Under the pieces are notes generated by a model. That model saw only the letters and a list, made by a program, of their open reading frames with translations. It was not told the origin of the DNA and did not search any database. A program made the position numbers and the translations under genes. Shown here piece after piece: positions 48,386-58,437 of a DNA stretch of 64,000 nt; position 1 is the stretch's first letter, and each line of letters begins with the position of its first letter. The DNA lies in contig NZ_OV350343.1 in NCBI RefSeq assembly GCF_923868895.1, positions 1,054,001-1,118,000 of the forward strand. Reading direction: 5' to 3'. This DNA comes from Halomonas sp. TD01. GTDB taxonomy: Bacteria > Pseudomonadota > Gammaproteobacteria > Pseudomonadales > Halomonadaceae.

Positions 48386-49639
48386 TTACATATAGTCGAA
48401 CAGCGACATGCCTCTAATATCAACGAATGCCTTCTGAGCTGCCTGAAGGCCTACTTGCCGCAGACTATATTCAGAAATCGCTTCGGCGTAATCCAAATCG
48501 ACCAAGTCAGATAGGGTTTGCTCATAGTTAAGCTTTCGGTTGCTGCCAACCGCATCAATCACATCCAGCTCATTCAGTCGAGCGCCCGCCGAAGCACGAA
48601 CGGTCAGCACGTTATCGAGCGCATTATCAAGATCACGCATCGACGTATTAAGCGTATTACGCAACGCCGCTTTTTCTGCAGTACTTTGGGCAGGCATTTC
48701 TAATACGCGAATTGCCGCTTCCATGGTGCGAAACAGATCAGCACCACGCTGCTCGCTGCCTGCCTGGGCAATTAATATCTCATCATCAGGCTCGGCGCTG
48801 CCAGTGAGTGTGACATTAATCCCACCAAAACTAAGCTGCTGGCCTTCGCCGACATATTCGCCACTGGCCACTAAATCAGCAGCGTCTTCCTGCCACGCGC
48901 CTTCACTAAAACGCTGCACTTGATAGCTGATGCCGCTATCTAGCGTTGCATCTTCATTGAATACGACACGGTAGCTGTCGCCATAGCCTGGGTCGTTAAC
49001 ATCCGTAAGCTGAGGGCCGCTGAAGGTAACGTTCCCCTGGTTCTCTGTGTTGGCTTCAGCAATATAGCCCGCACCGCTGGGAACCCCCTGAAAAACCGTG
49101 GCGCCATTTTCAGCAACAGGCATTAAACGGGAAGCATCGACACGCTGCTGACGCGAACTGTTATCGCCGTTATATTCCACATTGCCGTCTGCCGATTTAA
49201 CAAACGGCGGGGCGTTATCTTTATAGCCACCGAACAAGTAGCGGCCATTGCCATCGGTGGCATTCGCCTGCCCCAGCATCGTTTCATAGACGCCTTTTAG
49301 CTCACTGGCAATGGACTCACGGTCAACATCACTCAGCGTGTCGCTAGAGGCTTGGATCAGTAGCGTTTTAGAACTGATGACCGCATCACTGACACTGTTA
49401 AGAATACTCTCAGTTTGCGACAGCGAATTTCGTGCCGAGACCCGCGAATCCGAAAACTGCTGGTTCATCGCTTTGGATTGATCAACGCCGACAGCACGTG
49501 AGGCTGCCTGCGGATCATCGGAAGGATTAACCACGCGACGGCCACTGGCAATTTGCTGACTAACTTTCAAGAAATCGCTTTGCTGACGGTTAATAGAAGC
49601 CGTGCTCTGCTCAAACATGGTGACCGTACTAATACGCAT
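48386..49639 (-). CDS. flgL: Hook-filament junction protein FlgL
   Basis: Second junction protein, HAP3 (417 aa). Flagellin-like N-terminus (MRISTVTMFEQSTASINRQQ, SGRRVVNPSDDPQAA) and C-terminus (SDLVDLDYAEAISEYSLRQVGLQAAQKAF split over 378-406), with a variable middle. GGAG 8 nt before the ATG. Longer than the E. coli protein (317 aa). Cotranscribed with flgK from a sigma-28 promoter. Confidence 0.95.
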   Translation of the reverse strand: MRISTVTMFEQSTASINRQQSDFLKVSQQIASGRRVVNPSDDPQAASRAVGVDQSKAMNQQFSDSRVSARNSLSQTESILNSVSDAVISSKTLLIQASSDTLSDVDRESIASELKGVYETMLGQANATDGNGRYLFGGYKDNAPPFVKSADGNVEYNGDNSSRQQRVDASRLMPVAENGATVFQGVPSGAGYIAEANTENQGNVTFSGPQLTDVNDPGYGDSYRVVFNEDATLDSGISYQVQRFSEGAWQEDAADLVASGEYVGEGQQLSFGGINVTLTGSAEPDDEILIAQAGSEQRGADLFRTMEAAIRVLEMPAQSTAEKAALRNTLNTSMRDLDNALDNVLTVRASAGARLNELDVIDAVGSNRKLNYEQTLSDLVDLDYAEAISEYSLRQVGLQAAQKAFVDIRGMSLFDYM

Positions 49640-49654
49640 CGCCTAAGCTCCTTA

Positions 49655-51313
49655 TTAGTTCCGTAGATTCAAGATGGTGTCCATAATGGCACCCGCGGTA
49701 TCAATCACACGCGCATTCGCTTGGTAATACTGCTGATAGCGAATCAGGTTAGCCGCTTCTTCATCAAGATTGACGCCCGACTCAGATTGCTGCACCGCTT
49801 TCAGTTGATCGGTTAATCCTTGGCGAGCATCTAAATTCACCTGGGTAATATTGGTACGGTTACCCACATCGCTGACAATCACGCCATACGCGCCGCTCAA
49901 CGATGCGCTACCACCCACGATAGCTTTTTGCTGTAAGTCCTGTAACGCCAAGGCATTGCGGTTGTCGCCAGCACCAGTCGCAACCCAGTCGGCTGGGTCA
50001 TCTTCAGGATTTACCGGCTTTCCGGCGGCGATACGATCTAGCTCATTGATGGTGACATCCATATCGCTTGCGCCACGTCGTACAGGCTGCACTTCAAAAC
50101 GGTCGCCATCATCAGGCGTACCGCTAATCGTGAGTGCTACGCCACCAAACGTCAGCGCACCTGTTCCTGCATCCCAGTCAACATCGTCTACTGTCGCTCC
50201 GTTATCGTTACGCGTAACGGTTGGAGCACCTCCTTCAAAGCGAACGGTGTAATCCGTCGCACGAAGCTGATCAATCGTGTCGATATCGAACCCGGCAGAC
50301 TCAATAGTGGCCGTGCCATTGTTGTTCTCATGACTAAACGTTTGGGGAGCGCGCACGGCAAAAAAATCGCCACCTTGCTCACCATCCAGGTCGACACCCT
50401 GCTTATGCTGTTCGTTAAACGCCACAGAAAGCGAAACCGCCAGTTGGCCAATTTGGTTTTGAGTTTTATCCAGCGTTTCTGAACGGAATGTCATCAAACC
50501 GCCCAACGCGCCACCTTTAATCGCTGACTCTCCCAGCTGGGTCAAGCCACCTTCGCCATCACGATAGGCCACCACCGTACGCTGTGGATCAGCTTGTGAC
50601 TGTATAGCTTCAAGCTTAAACGCGCTGGTACCCGTCACTAACGGCTGGCCGTTCGGCAAACTGAGGTTATAGCTTTTCCCATCCTGGATATTTAAGCGTA
50701 TATCCATGCGTTCATTGAGTTCAGAAATCAAATGATCGCGCTGGTTCAACAGACTATTGGGCGCTTCTCCACTACGCGCACGGGCCAGCGCAATTTCGCG
50801 GTTCAGGCCGGCAATTTGTTCGGTCGTGTTATTTATCTGAATAACTTCATCTTTGATCTGGCTATTAATGTTGCTCTGCATATCTTGCAGATAACCATCA
50901 AAGGAGCGAAATTGGGCGCTAAGAGTATCGGCCGAACCAACCACGCCTTGACGGGCGGCAGAATCCGCTGGCGAACTGGCCAAATCTTCCAAAGAGGAGA
51001 AAAACGACTGCATTAACGGCGATAAGCCCGCTTCTCGATCCGCAAGCAAGTTATCAATTTGGGTGACTTGGCTGCTGTAGGTGGCCAGTGCGCTTGATTG
51101 GGTCTTGGCGTTGTTAAGCTGGTTCGAGACATACGTATTGAATTGGCGCTCGATACTGTTAACTTTAACGCCGCCGCCAACAGACCCTTGGCCAAGCTGA
51201 GCCAGCTCACGATTATACCCAGGCGTATAAACGTTACTGATATTGTTACTGGTGGTGCTGAGGGCATTCTGCGCCGCATTAAGGCCGCTTAAGCCGATTG
51301 AAAACATGCTCAT
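49655..51313 (-). CDS. flgK: Hook-filament junction protein FlgK
   Basis: First junction protein, HAP1 (552 aa). N-terminal rod-hook pattern (MSMFSIGLSGLNAAQNAL, NNISNVYTPGYNR), a variable middle, and a C-terminal ESGVNLDEEAANLIRYQQYYQ helix. The ATG at 51313 has AAGGA 7 nt upstream; a TTG two codons earlier is rejected. A sigma-28 promoter lies 28 nt upstream of the start. Confidence 0.96.
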   Translation of the reverse strand: MSMFSIGLSGLNAAQNALSTTSNNISNVYTPGYNRELAQLGQGSVGGGVKVNSIERQFNTYVSNQLNNAKTQSSALATYSSQVTQIDNLLADREAGLSPLMQSFFSSLEDLASSPADSAARQGVVGSADTLSAQFRSFDGYLQDMQSNINSQIKDEVIQINNTTEQIAGLNREIALARARSGEAPNSLLNQRDHLISELNERMDIRLNIQDGKSYNLSLPNGQPLVTGTSAFKLEAIQSQADPQRTVVAYRDGEGGLTQLGESAIKGGALGGLMTFRSETLDKTQNQIGQLAVSLSVAFNEQHKQGVDLDGEQGGDFFAVRAPQTFSHENNNGTATIESAGFDIDTIDQLRATDYTVRFEGGAPTVTRNDNGATVDDVDWDAGTGALTFGGVALTISGTPDDGDRFEVQPVRRGASDMDVTINELDRIAAGKPVNPEDDPADWVATGAGDNRNALALQDLQQKAIVGGSASLSGAYGVIVSDVGNRTNITQVNLDARQGLTDQLKAVQQSESGVNLDEEAANLIRYQQYYQANARVIDTAGAIMDTILNLRN

Positions 51314-51340
51314 GGTCAATTCCTTAGGCCGATAAGATGT

Positions 51341-51367
51341 CTATCGGCAGTGCGCAGAAAAACTTGA
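51341..51367 (-). promoter_or_regulatory. Sigma-28 (FliA) promoter for flgK-flgL
   Basis: The minus strand reads TCAAGTTT, 11 nt, GCCGATAG. The -10 lies in a 7-bp-arm palindrome (GCCGATA...TATCGGC, 51328-51348). It sits in the short flgJ-flgK gap, so junction proteins can be made late and apart from the rod genes. Confidence 0.9.
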
Positions 51368-51375
51368 ATCACGCG

Positions 51376-52437
51376 TTAACGGGAATCTGCGAGAAAATCG
51401 CGACCCGTTGCTATCGGCCCCATGGTATTCATGACGGCGACTAGTTTATTGGCATACTGCGGGTCCGTTGCATAGCCACCCCGCTGTAATTCACGAGCGG
51501 CTTGATGCGCATCAGCGGCCTCTACAACGCCCGCGTAGCGCGGATTATTGCCAATCAAATTGGCATAGTCGGTGAAGGCATGCTCAAACGAGTCATAGAC
51601 GCGGAAAGAGTCCACGACTTGGGTTCGACGGCCATTAATATACTCATGAGTGACAATATCGGTCGTCTTGCCTTGCCAGTGGCTGCCCGCCTTAATACCA
51701 AACAAATTGTGACTATTACCGCCATGTTGCGTGGCAATTTCATGACGTCCCCAGCCTGTTTCCAGCGCTGCTTGTGCCAAAATAAGCTCAGCGGGTACCC
51801 CAGTGGCATTACTGGCTGCCTGGGCCGGAGCCGCTAACGTGGTCAAGAAGCGCTGAACGTGATCAGGCGCCTGGCTGAAGCTAGCAGGTGTTGCGGCAGA
51901 AGTGGGCGCAGCAGAGGAGGCAGCGGTAGATACTGTGCTAGCATTGCTCGCCTCAGCGGCTGGCCGTTGGCTAATCGCGTCTAGTTCAGATAAGAACCGC
52001 CCATCACCCTGTTCAGGCCCATAACCACCGCTATTCGGCTGCAGCGGTTCATCCAATACTCTGGGGGTGCCGCGAGGTATGCCTGCGATCAGCGCCTGCA
52101 GTTCTTGATCGGCACTATCCGCCTTATGATTGACCGCCCCTTGGCGCTGCAGCTGTTCAACCAGCATATCCGCCAATCCCATGCCCTTAGACGAGATCAC
52201 TTGCGACCACTGCTGATCCAGCATTTGTTGATAGGTATCGGTTGTCGAACTGCTCAACAGGCCTGAAGAAGGAGTAGCATCGCGCATGCTTTTCATCATC
52301 ATCTGCACAAACAGGGCTTCAAACTGCTGCGCAGCGCCGTGCACACCGGCATCAGGATCTACCCGGGCGTTGTGCTGCAAGCGCTGAAAGCCGTTCATGT
52401 CCAGCGCGAACTGGCTGGTCATATCGCCAATGCTCAT
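51376..52437 (-). CDS. flgJ: Rod assembly protein and peptidoglycan hydrolase FlgJ
   Basis: Two-domain FlgJ (353 aa). The N-terminal rod-capping domain (about 30-100; QFEALFVQMMMKSMRDATP) and the C-terminal glucosaminidase domain (about 195-350; ILAQAALETGWGRHE with the catalytic Glu, NLFGIKAG, YATDPQYANKL) are joined by a Ser/Ala/Thr-rich linker. It opens the cell wall for the rod. The ATG follows the flgI stop with no gap. Confidence 0.96.
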   Translation of the reverse strand: MSIGDMTSQFALDMNGFQRLQHNARVDPDAGVHGAAQQFEALFVQMMMKSMRDATPSSGLLSSSTTDTYQQMLDQQWSQVISSKGMGLADMLVEQLQRQGAVNHKADSADQELQALIAGIPRGTPRVLDEPLQPNSGGYGPEQGDGRFLSELDAISQRPAAEASNASTVSTAASSAAPTSAATPASFSQAPDHVQRFLTTLAAPAQAASNATGVPAELILAQAALETGWGRHEIATQHGGNSHNLFGIKAGSHWQGKTTDIVTHEYINGRRTQVVDSFRVYDSFEHAFTDYANLIGNNPRYAGVVEAADAHQAARELQRGGYATDPQYANKLVAVMNTMGPIATGRDFLADSR

Positions 52438-53586
52438 TTAAATAACCTCAAGCTCTGCGCGAAGCGATCCGGAGGCCTTCAACGCTTCAAGAATCGACAT
52501 TAAGTCTTGGGGCGTGGCTCCTAATGCATTAAGTGCATTGACCACTTCATTCAATTGGGCGCCTTCTACGATTTGCAGAAACGCTTCCTGCTGCTCAATT
52601 TCAATATCTGTATTAGGCACAACAACCGTTTCGCCTTCACCAAAGGGGGCTGGCTGGCTAACCCCAAACTGGGTATCAATCATAATGGATAGATTGCCGT
52701 GGGCGACGGCTGCTTGGCGCAGGGTGACAGCGCTATTCATGACGACTGAACCGGTGCGCGCATTGAGCACAACCCGCGCGGGAGCCTCCATGGGCGTCAC
52801 CTGAACATTTTCTACACGTGCCATAAAGTTAACGCGTGCGTTTTCATCCATTGGGCCATCAAGCGCAATTACCCGCCCGTTGCGCGCATACGCCACCGAT
52901 TGACCAAATTCGTTATTAATGGCCGTTACCACGCGCTGAACCGTGCCAAAATCTGATTCATTAAGCTGTAACTCTAATCGTCCGCCGTTACCGCCAAGGT
53001 TTAATGGCACTTCCCGCTCCACTAACGCCCCATTAGGAATGCGTCCGGATGCTTGCTGATTGATCTGGACACTGCTGCCGCCTGCTTGAGCGCCTGCGCC
53101 ACCCACCAGCATATTGCCCTGAGCGATGGCATAAGTATCACCATCGGCACCTTTCAGCGGCGTCATTAACAGCGTTCCGCCACGTAAGCTACGGGCGTTG
53201 GCAATCGAAGACACCACGATATCCAAGCGCTGACCCGGGCGTGAAAACGGCGGTAAATCAGCGGTGACCATGACAGCGGCGACGTTGCGCAGCTGCAAGT
53301 TAGTGCCAGGCGGCACCGTTACCCCTAGCTGCGAGAGCATGTTCGTCAAGCTTTGGCTGGTAAACGGCGCCTGCGTGGTTTGGTCGCCGGTGCTATCCAG
53401 CCCCACGACCAAACCGTAGCCAACCAACTGGTTATCGCGCACCCCGGCAAAGCTTGATAATTCACGCACCCGTTCCGCCGCAGCTGGCATCGCCAGTAAA
53501 CAACTAACGGCAAAGAGTGTTGTAAACATAGCGATACAACGTAGCCAGTGTTTAACACCACGATAACGGTTTAACTGCATAGCCAT
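52438..53586 (-). CDS. flgI: Flagellar P-ring protein FlgI
   Basis: P-ring subunit (382 aa). Signal peptide ending near MPAAA, then the conserved mature start RVRELSSFAGVRDNQLVGYGLVVGLDSTGD (split over residues 39-68) and a C-terminus LNALGATPQDLMSILEALKASG. A second ATG two codons later (53580) would give the same signal peptide. Confidence 0.96.
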   Translation of the reverse strand: MAMQLNRYRGVKHWLRCIAMFTTLFAVSCLLAMPAAAERVRELSSFAGVRDNQLVGYGLVVGLDSTGDQTTQAPFTSQSLTNMLSQLGVTVPPGTNLQLRNVAAVMVTADLPPFSRPGQRLDIVVSSIANARSLRGGTLLMTPLKGADGDTYAIAQGNMLVGGAGAQAGGSSVQINQQASGRIPNGALVEREVPLNLGGNGGRLELQLNESDFGTVQRVVTAINNEFGQSVAYARNGRVIALDGPMDENARVNFMARVENVQVTPMEAPARVVLNARTGSVVMNSAVTLRQAAVAHGNLSIMIDTQFGVSQPAPFGEGETVVVPNTDIEIEQQEAFLQIVEGAQLNEVVNALNALGATPQDLMSILEALKASGSLRAELEVI

Positions 53587-53616
53587 AGGTCTCTGTTAGC
53601 GGGCCGAGTGACTGAC

Positions 53617-54306
53617 TTAAAACGGCGATACATTTAAGAAAAAGCGCTGTAACCAGCCCATGTGCTGCGCTTCATTGATATAGCCATCGCCGACATACTC
53701 AATTCTTGCGTCTGCCACTTGGGTTGAAGGCACTGTGTTTTGCGCGGTAATCGTGCGTGGGTTAACCACACCAGAAAAACGAATGAACTCCGTTCCCTGA
53801 TTAATCGCGATCTGCTTTTCGCCGCGTACCCGCAAGTTGCCGTTATTCATCACTTCCAATACCGAAACAGTAATCGTGCCCGTGAAGGTATTGTTGGCCT
53901 GGGACCCGCCGCCACCCGCAAAGTCACTGGCTCCCGACACATCGAAACCATACTCGGCCAGCGTGTCCAGCACATCGGGCAGTTGCGCAAGCTCTAAGCT
54001 GGCATTACCCGAACGATCTGCATTGGATCGAGCATTTTTGCTAGCACTCACTTCTTCATCGAGCACAATGGTCAAAATATCGCCAATGGACCGTGGGCGA
54101 CGATCTTCAAATAGCGGCTGATAACCGCGGCGCGCCTGATAAATGGAGCCATTAGCGATCGGCGGCGGCCGATCCACAATGTTAATCTGCTCTTGTTCGC
54201 CTACCACCGAGGCCCGCGGAATTTGCGCGCAACCGGCCGCAAATAAAATAAACAGCGCAAGGCCAACTAACAAAAAACGACGTGAAGCAGCGTGTAAATC
54301 CAACAT
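53617..54306 (-). CDS. flgH: Flagellar L-ring lipoprotein FlgH
   Basis: Outer-membrane L-ring lipoprotein (229 aa). Lipobox LFAAGC at about 21-26 after a hydrophobic signal. The family core includes [24 protein letters not shown] (split) and the C-terminal [23 protein letters not shown] region. AGGT 6 nt before the ATG. Confidence 0.95.
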   Translation of the reverse strand: MLDLHAASRRFLLVGLALFILFAAGCAQIPRASVVGEQEQINIVDRPPPIANGSIYQARRGYQPLFEDRRPRSIGDILTIVLDEEVSASKNARSNADRSGNASLELAQLPDVLDTLAEYGFDVSGASDFAGGGGSQANNTFTGTITVSVLEVMNNGNLRVRGEKQIAINQGTEFIRFSGVVNPRTITAQNTVPSTQVADARIEYVGDGYINEAQHMGWLQRFFLNVSPF

Positions 54307-54343
54307 AATGCGACCTGTTAGTAAGCCCTATTCATCAATAACG

Positions 54344-55126
54344 TTAGAGCTGACTCAAGCGCGCTAACATTTCGTCGCTAGTCGATACAGCCTTGCTATT
54401 AATTTCGTAGGCGCGTTGGGTTTGGATCATATTGACCATCTCCTCAACCACGTTCACGTTAGAGGTTTCTACATAGCCCTGGAATAACCTGCCAGCACCG
54501 TTATTACCGGGGACATTTTGGTTGGGCGCGCCCGAGGCACCGGTTTCCAAGTACAAGTTACCGCCAACGCTCTCCAGGCCTGCTGGATTAATAAACGACG
54601 CCACATTGATCTGGCCAATATCGGCATCTTGAGCGATACCGGGTTGGCGTACGCTGACCGTACCATCTTCACCAATCGTGACCGACAACGCGTTAGCAGG
54701 AACAAAAATGGCAGGCTCTAGTGGATAACCATTGGCGGTCACCATTTGGCCGTTTTCATTGAGCTGAAAGCTGCCGTCGCGGGTGTAGCCAACGGTGCCA
54801 TCAGGCAATAACACTTGGAAAAAGCCTTCTCCGTTGATCGCCAGGTCTCGGGAGTTGCTGGTTTCTTCAAGGCCGCCTTGGGTATGCAGGCGTTCAGTCG
54901 CCACCGCACGCACACCGGTACCTATTTGCATGCCAGAAGGCAGGCGATCCTGGATATTATTTTGCGCACCGGGCTGGCGCATATTTTGATAGAGCAGATC
55001 TTCAAACACAGGGCGGGAACGTTTAAACCCGTTTGTGCTTACGTTCGCTAGGTTATTAGAAATAACATCTAGCTTAGTTTGCTGAGACTCCAGTCCCGTC
55101 TTGGCCGTCCACAAGGACTTAATCAT
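54344..55126 (-). CDS. flgG: Distal rod protein FlgG
   Basis: Distal rod subunit (260 aa, normal length). N-terminal rod motif ([32 protein letters not shown], split), [17 protein letters not shown], and the C-terminal [21 protein letters not shown] region. AAGGGA upstream of the ATG. Confidence 0.97.
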   Translation of the reverse strand: MIKSLWTAKTGLESQQTKLDVISNNLANVSTNGFKRSRPVFEDLLYQNMRQPGAQNNIQDRLPSGMQIGTGVRAVATERLHTQGGLEETSNSRDLAINGEGFFQVLLPDGTVGYTRDGSFQLNENGQMVTANGYPLEPAIFVPANALSVTIGEDGTVSVRQPGIAQDADIGQINVASFINPAGLESVGGNLYLETGASGAPNQNVPGNNGAGRLFQGYVETSNVNVVEEMVNMIQTQRAYEINSKAVSTSDEMLARLSQL

Positions 55127-55156
55127 AAGCGTGTTCCCTTGGCTGAGTGGCTGCTA

Positions 55157-55915
55157 TCAGCCCTGAATAGATAAAATGCTGTTAGCGCGCTGAGCGTTCT
55201 CGTCCGCCGTGCTGAGCATTTTCATTTGCATGTCGTAACGGCGGGCAACATCAATCATAGACACCATGGCATCTACGGCACTGACGTTACTGCCCTCTAG
55301 TGCACCACTGACAATTCGGGCATCTTCATCACCGGGAAGCACGGCGGCAACGCCTTCCTCATTCAGAGGCCCGCGAAACAGGCCATCTTCACCGCGCGTC
55401 AACGCCTGTTCATCGGGCGTTACTAGCTTGATGCGGCCGACATCAACCAGTGCCGCAGGCCCCTCACCCTGGGGAATAGCGCTGATGGTGCCGTCCGCAC
55501 CAATGGATACTTGCGCGCCTTGGGGCAAGGCAATGGGGCCACCTTCCCCCATTACCGGACGCCCAACACTGAGCAGTACGCCATCATTATCCAGCTGCAG
55601 ATCGCCTCGCCGGGTGTACGCCTCAGTGCCGTCCTCTCCCAGCACCGCCATCCAGGCGTCATCCTGCATCGCGATATCTAGCGTGCGACCCGTGCGTTCA
55701 ATAGGACCTTGCGAAAAATCGGTGCCTGGGGTGGTCGTCACCGCCGATACCCGCGTGTCGAGTAGCCCGGCGCCCTCCACCGGAACTGAACGTGCAGCTT
55801 GCAACTGAGCGCGAAACCCCGCGGTGGACACATTCGACAGGTTATTGCTAACCACTGCCTGCTGGTCCATCGTGTGTTTGGCGCCGCTCATGGCGGTGTA
55901 TAGCATACGATCCAC
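55157..55915 (-). CDS. flgF: Proximal rod protein FlgF
   Basis: Rod subunit (252 aa). Starts with GTG, preceded 6 nt upstream by GGAG. N-terminal AMSGAKHTMDQQAVVSNNLSNVSTAGFRA (split) and C-terminal MISMIDVARRYDMQMKML-like region identify the family. It lies between flgE and flgG, as usual. Confidence 0.95.
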   Translation of the reverse strand: MDRMLYTAMSGAKHTMDQQAVVSNNLSNVSTAGFRAQLQAARSVPVEGAGLLDTRVSAVTTTPGTDFSQGPIERTGRTLDIAMQDDAWMAVLGEDGTEAYTRRGDLQLDNDGVLLSVGRPVMGEGGPIALPQGAQVSIGADGTISAIPQGEGPAALVDVGRIKLVTPDEQALTRGEDGLFRGPLNEEGVAAVLPGDEDARIVSGALEGSNVSAVDAMVSMIDVARRYDMQMKMLSTADENAQRANSILSIQG

Positions 55916-55957
55916 AACTGACTCCTTAGCGCAGTATTACGCCATTATCACGAGTGA

Positions 55958-57229
55958 CTACAGGTTAATAATGGTCTGCAGGAGCTCGTCCTGGGTGCTG
56001 ATGGTATTGGAGTTAGCCTGGTAAGAGCGCTGCGCCACAATGGTATCTACCAGCTCACTGGCTAAGTCGACGTTAGACGCTTCTACCGCTTCTGCTTGGA
56101 TCTGCCCCAGACGACCGGTGCCCGGCGCCCCTAGGTTTTCCAAACCAGAGGTGTTCGTCGCCGCCCACAGGTTGTTGCCCAGTGGCTGAAGACCCTCTTC
56201 ATTACGGAAGCTGGCTAGCGCAATTTGGCCCGCAGCACGGGTTTCACCGTTGGTGAAGTTACGCTGGATAACGCCTGTTTCAGTGACGGTAATACCGGCC
56301 AGTGCACCAGAGGTGAAGCCATCCTGACTCAACTCTTTTTGCAATGAGTCAGCAGCAAACTGGGTAGTGCCATCAAACTTAAGCTCTAAAGTAAGATTTT
56401 CAGCATCTACGCCGCCGGGGATAGCTGCGATAGTAGCACTCGCTGCACCGCCGTTAACACCAGTGACCACACCGTTTTCGTCCGTTTCTAGTCTACCGCT
56501 TTGAGTAAAATCTAATGTAAAGCTGCCTCTAGCTACCCCGTCAGTAACGGCGGTCACGTCCCATTGATTGCTGTTACCTACCCTTTCAAAGTAAGTAGCA
56601 ACATTGATGGCATTGCCCAAAGAGTCATAGGCAGTAAAGTTATTGGAGAAGTGGTACTCCAACTCATCCCCATTTGCCAATTCAAGCGTGTTTAAGTCTT
56701 GGCCACTTACTGCCCTGGCATCCAGGTTTAATAGCGCATTTACTTCGGTGGTTGCTTTAGCCGGAATATCATCAACGGGCACATTTAATGCCTGCGGAGC
56801 GCCGCCCACCAACACGTTTGAGAAAGGGAATGCCTGCTGGTCATCGGTATCTGCGGTAACGCCGCGATCCATGCCGTAACCCATTAAACGGTCACCCTGG
56901 GCATTAACAATATCGCCGGCGGCGGTAATGCCGAACTCACCGTTACGCGAATAACCGACTTCTCCAGTGGGGCGCTCTAGGCGGTAAAAGCCTTCACCGG
57001 AAATCGCCAAATCCAGGTTACGCCCCGTGCTCTCGATACTGCCCTGGGTAAAGTTCTGGCGCACATCTGATACCTGCACACCAATGCCCCGCGAGGCTGC
57101 AAACACATCAGAGAACAGCACGTCAGAGCGCTTGTAGCCAACGGTTTGCGAGTTAGCGATGTTGTTGCCCGCAGAGTTTAGCTTCTCTGATTGTGCGTTA
57201 AGACCAGCTACTGCCGTTGTAAATGACAT
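55958..57229 (-). CDS. flgE: Flagellar hook protein FlgE
   Basis: Hook subunit (423 aa). N-terminal AVAGLNAQSEKLNSAGNNIANSQTVGYKRS (split) and C-terminal LASELVDTIVAQRSYQANSNTIST are conserved; the middle is the exposed hook domain. GAGG 8 nt before the ATG. A hairpin lies in the 75-nt gap between flgD and flgE. Confidence 0.96.
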   Translation of the reverse strand: MSFTTAVAGLNAQSEKLNSAGNNIANSQTVGYKRSDVLFSDVFAASRGIGVQVSDVRQNFTQGSIESTGRNLDLAISGEGFYRLERPTGEVGYSRNGEFGITAAGDIVNAQGDRLMGYGMDRGVTADTDDQQAFPFSNVLVGGAPQALNVPVDDIPAKATTEVNALLNLDARAVSGQDLNTLELANGDELEYHFSNNFTAYDSLGNAINVATYFERVGNSNQWDVTAVTDGVARGSFTLDFTQSGRLETDENGVVTGVNGGAASATIAAIPGGVDAENLTLELKFDGTTQFAADSLQKELSQDGFTSGALAGITVTETGVIQRNFTNGETRAAGQIALASFRNEEGLQPLGNNLWAATNTSGLENLGAPGTGRLGQIQAEAVEASNVDLASELVDTIVAQRSYQANSNTISTQDELLQTIINL

Positions 57230-57246
57230 AATACTTTCCTCATCAA

Positions 57247-57269
57247 AACGTCTTTTTCATTAAGACGTT
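57247..57269 (-). other. Hairpin in the flgD-flgE gap
   Basis: Perfect 8-bp arms AACGTCTT / AAGACGTT with a 7-nt loop, just upstream of the flgE ribosome site on the minus-strand transcript. It might protect or separate the flgE message; no T-run for termination. Confidence 0.4.
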
Positions 57270-57304
57270 CTTGCTGTAAAAATGTTGTTTTACTTACAAG
57301 TTGC

Positions 57305-58000
57305 TTAAAGAATCTGTTTGACCTGATTCAGCTGAACCTGTCCGTAAATAGCCCCTAAATCCAGCCGAACATTTCCGCTGCCATCGTTAGGGGTCACACT
57401 ATTAACAACGGCATAGTTCAATGCGGTTGAGTCTAGCGTTTCACCCTCAGCATCTTGAGCCTCTAGCTGAACCGTATAACGACCACTGGCAGCTGCTTCA
57501 CCCTGCTCGTTTTTACCGTCCCACTGGAAAGACTGCACACCGGCCTCTACCGCACCCAAGTTATAGCGTCTGATCACCTCACCACCTTGGCCAACAATCA
57601 CCGCCGTAAGCTTGTCAGCGGGTTTGGCAAGCTCGATACCAAACGGTGTCGTATAGGATTTTCCTTCACTATCTTGCTCTAGCATGACCTTGTCACCAGG
57701 CACCATCACGCCTTGACCAATCAAGCCACTCGCTTGCAGTGCTTGGTTGGCATCCATTTGGCTAGTAATGCTTTGCAAGGTGGTATTCAGCTGTTCAATC
57801 CCACTTACCGTATTAATTTGCGCAATCTGGGAGGTCATTTCCGCATTTTCCATTGGATTCAGCGGATCTTGATTCTGTAGCTGAGTAATCAGTAGCGTTA
57901 GAAAGCTGCTGCGCAACTCATCTGATGCGCTCTGCTTTAACTGGGAACCACTGCCGCCACCATTAATCGCCGAAAGTGTTGTCGGGTCGATTGTGCTCAT
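57305..58000 (-). CDS. flgD: Hook-capping scaffold protein FlgD
   Basis: Hook cap (231 aa). The N-terminal motif FLTLLITQLQNQDPLNPMENAEMTSQIAQ (split over about 32-60) is diagnostic, followed by FlgD Ig-like and tudor-like parts. GAGGG 6 nt before the ATG, just after the flgC stop. Confidence 0.96.
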   Translation of the reverse strand: MSTIDPTTLSAINGGGSGSQLKQSASDELRSSFLTLLITQLQNQDPLNPMENAEMTSQIAQINTVSGIEQLNTTLQSITSQMDANQALQASGLIGQGVMVPGDKVMLEQDSEGKSYTTPFGIELAKPADKLTAVIVGQGGEVIRRYNLGAVEAGVQSFQWDGKNEQGEAAASGRYTVQLEAQDAEGETLDSTALNYAVVNSVTPNDGSGNVRLDLGAIYGQVQLNQVKQIL

Positions 58001-58002
58001 AA

Positions 58003-58413
58003 TTAACCCTCACCCAGAGATAGCGTCTGCACCATCATCTGCTTCGTTGTGTTGAACACTTCTACGTTGGCTTGATAGGAGCGCGATGCCGAGATCATGT
58101 TGACCATTTCATGCACGGGTTCAACATTGGGCTTAGCGACATAGCCTTCTTCGTCGGCAGCAGGGTGGTTTGGCATATATTGCAGACGCAGCGGAGAGTC
58201 GTCTTCAACCACGTCGGTGACACGTACACCGCCAACGCCGTACCGATTGTTATGTGCTTGGGTTTCAAACATTACTTGTTTGGCCCGATAGGTCTCGCCA
58301 TCAGGGCCTGCAATACTGTCGGCATTGGCCATATTGCTAGCAGTAACATTCATACGCTGCGCCTGGGCGCTCATTGCGGAACTAGCAATATCAAAGGCTG
58401 AAAACATCGACAT
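58003..58413 (-). CDS. flgC: Proximal rod protein FlgC
   Basis: Rod subunit (136 aa). N-terminal FDIASSAMSAQAQRMNVTASNMANADS (split) and C-terminal VEPVHEMVNMISASRSYQANVEVFN are typical. AGGAG 9 nt before the ATG. Confidence 0.97.
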   Translation of the reverse strand: MSMFSAFDIASSAMSAQAQRMNVTASNMANADSIAGPDGETYRAKQVMFETQAHNNRYGVGGVRVTDVVEDDSPLRLQYMPNHPAADEEGYVAKPNVEPVHEMVNMISASRSYQANVEVFNTTKQMMVQTLSLGEG

Positions 58414-58437
58414 AGATTACTTTCTCCTACCGCTCGT

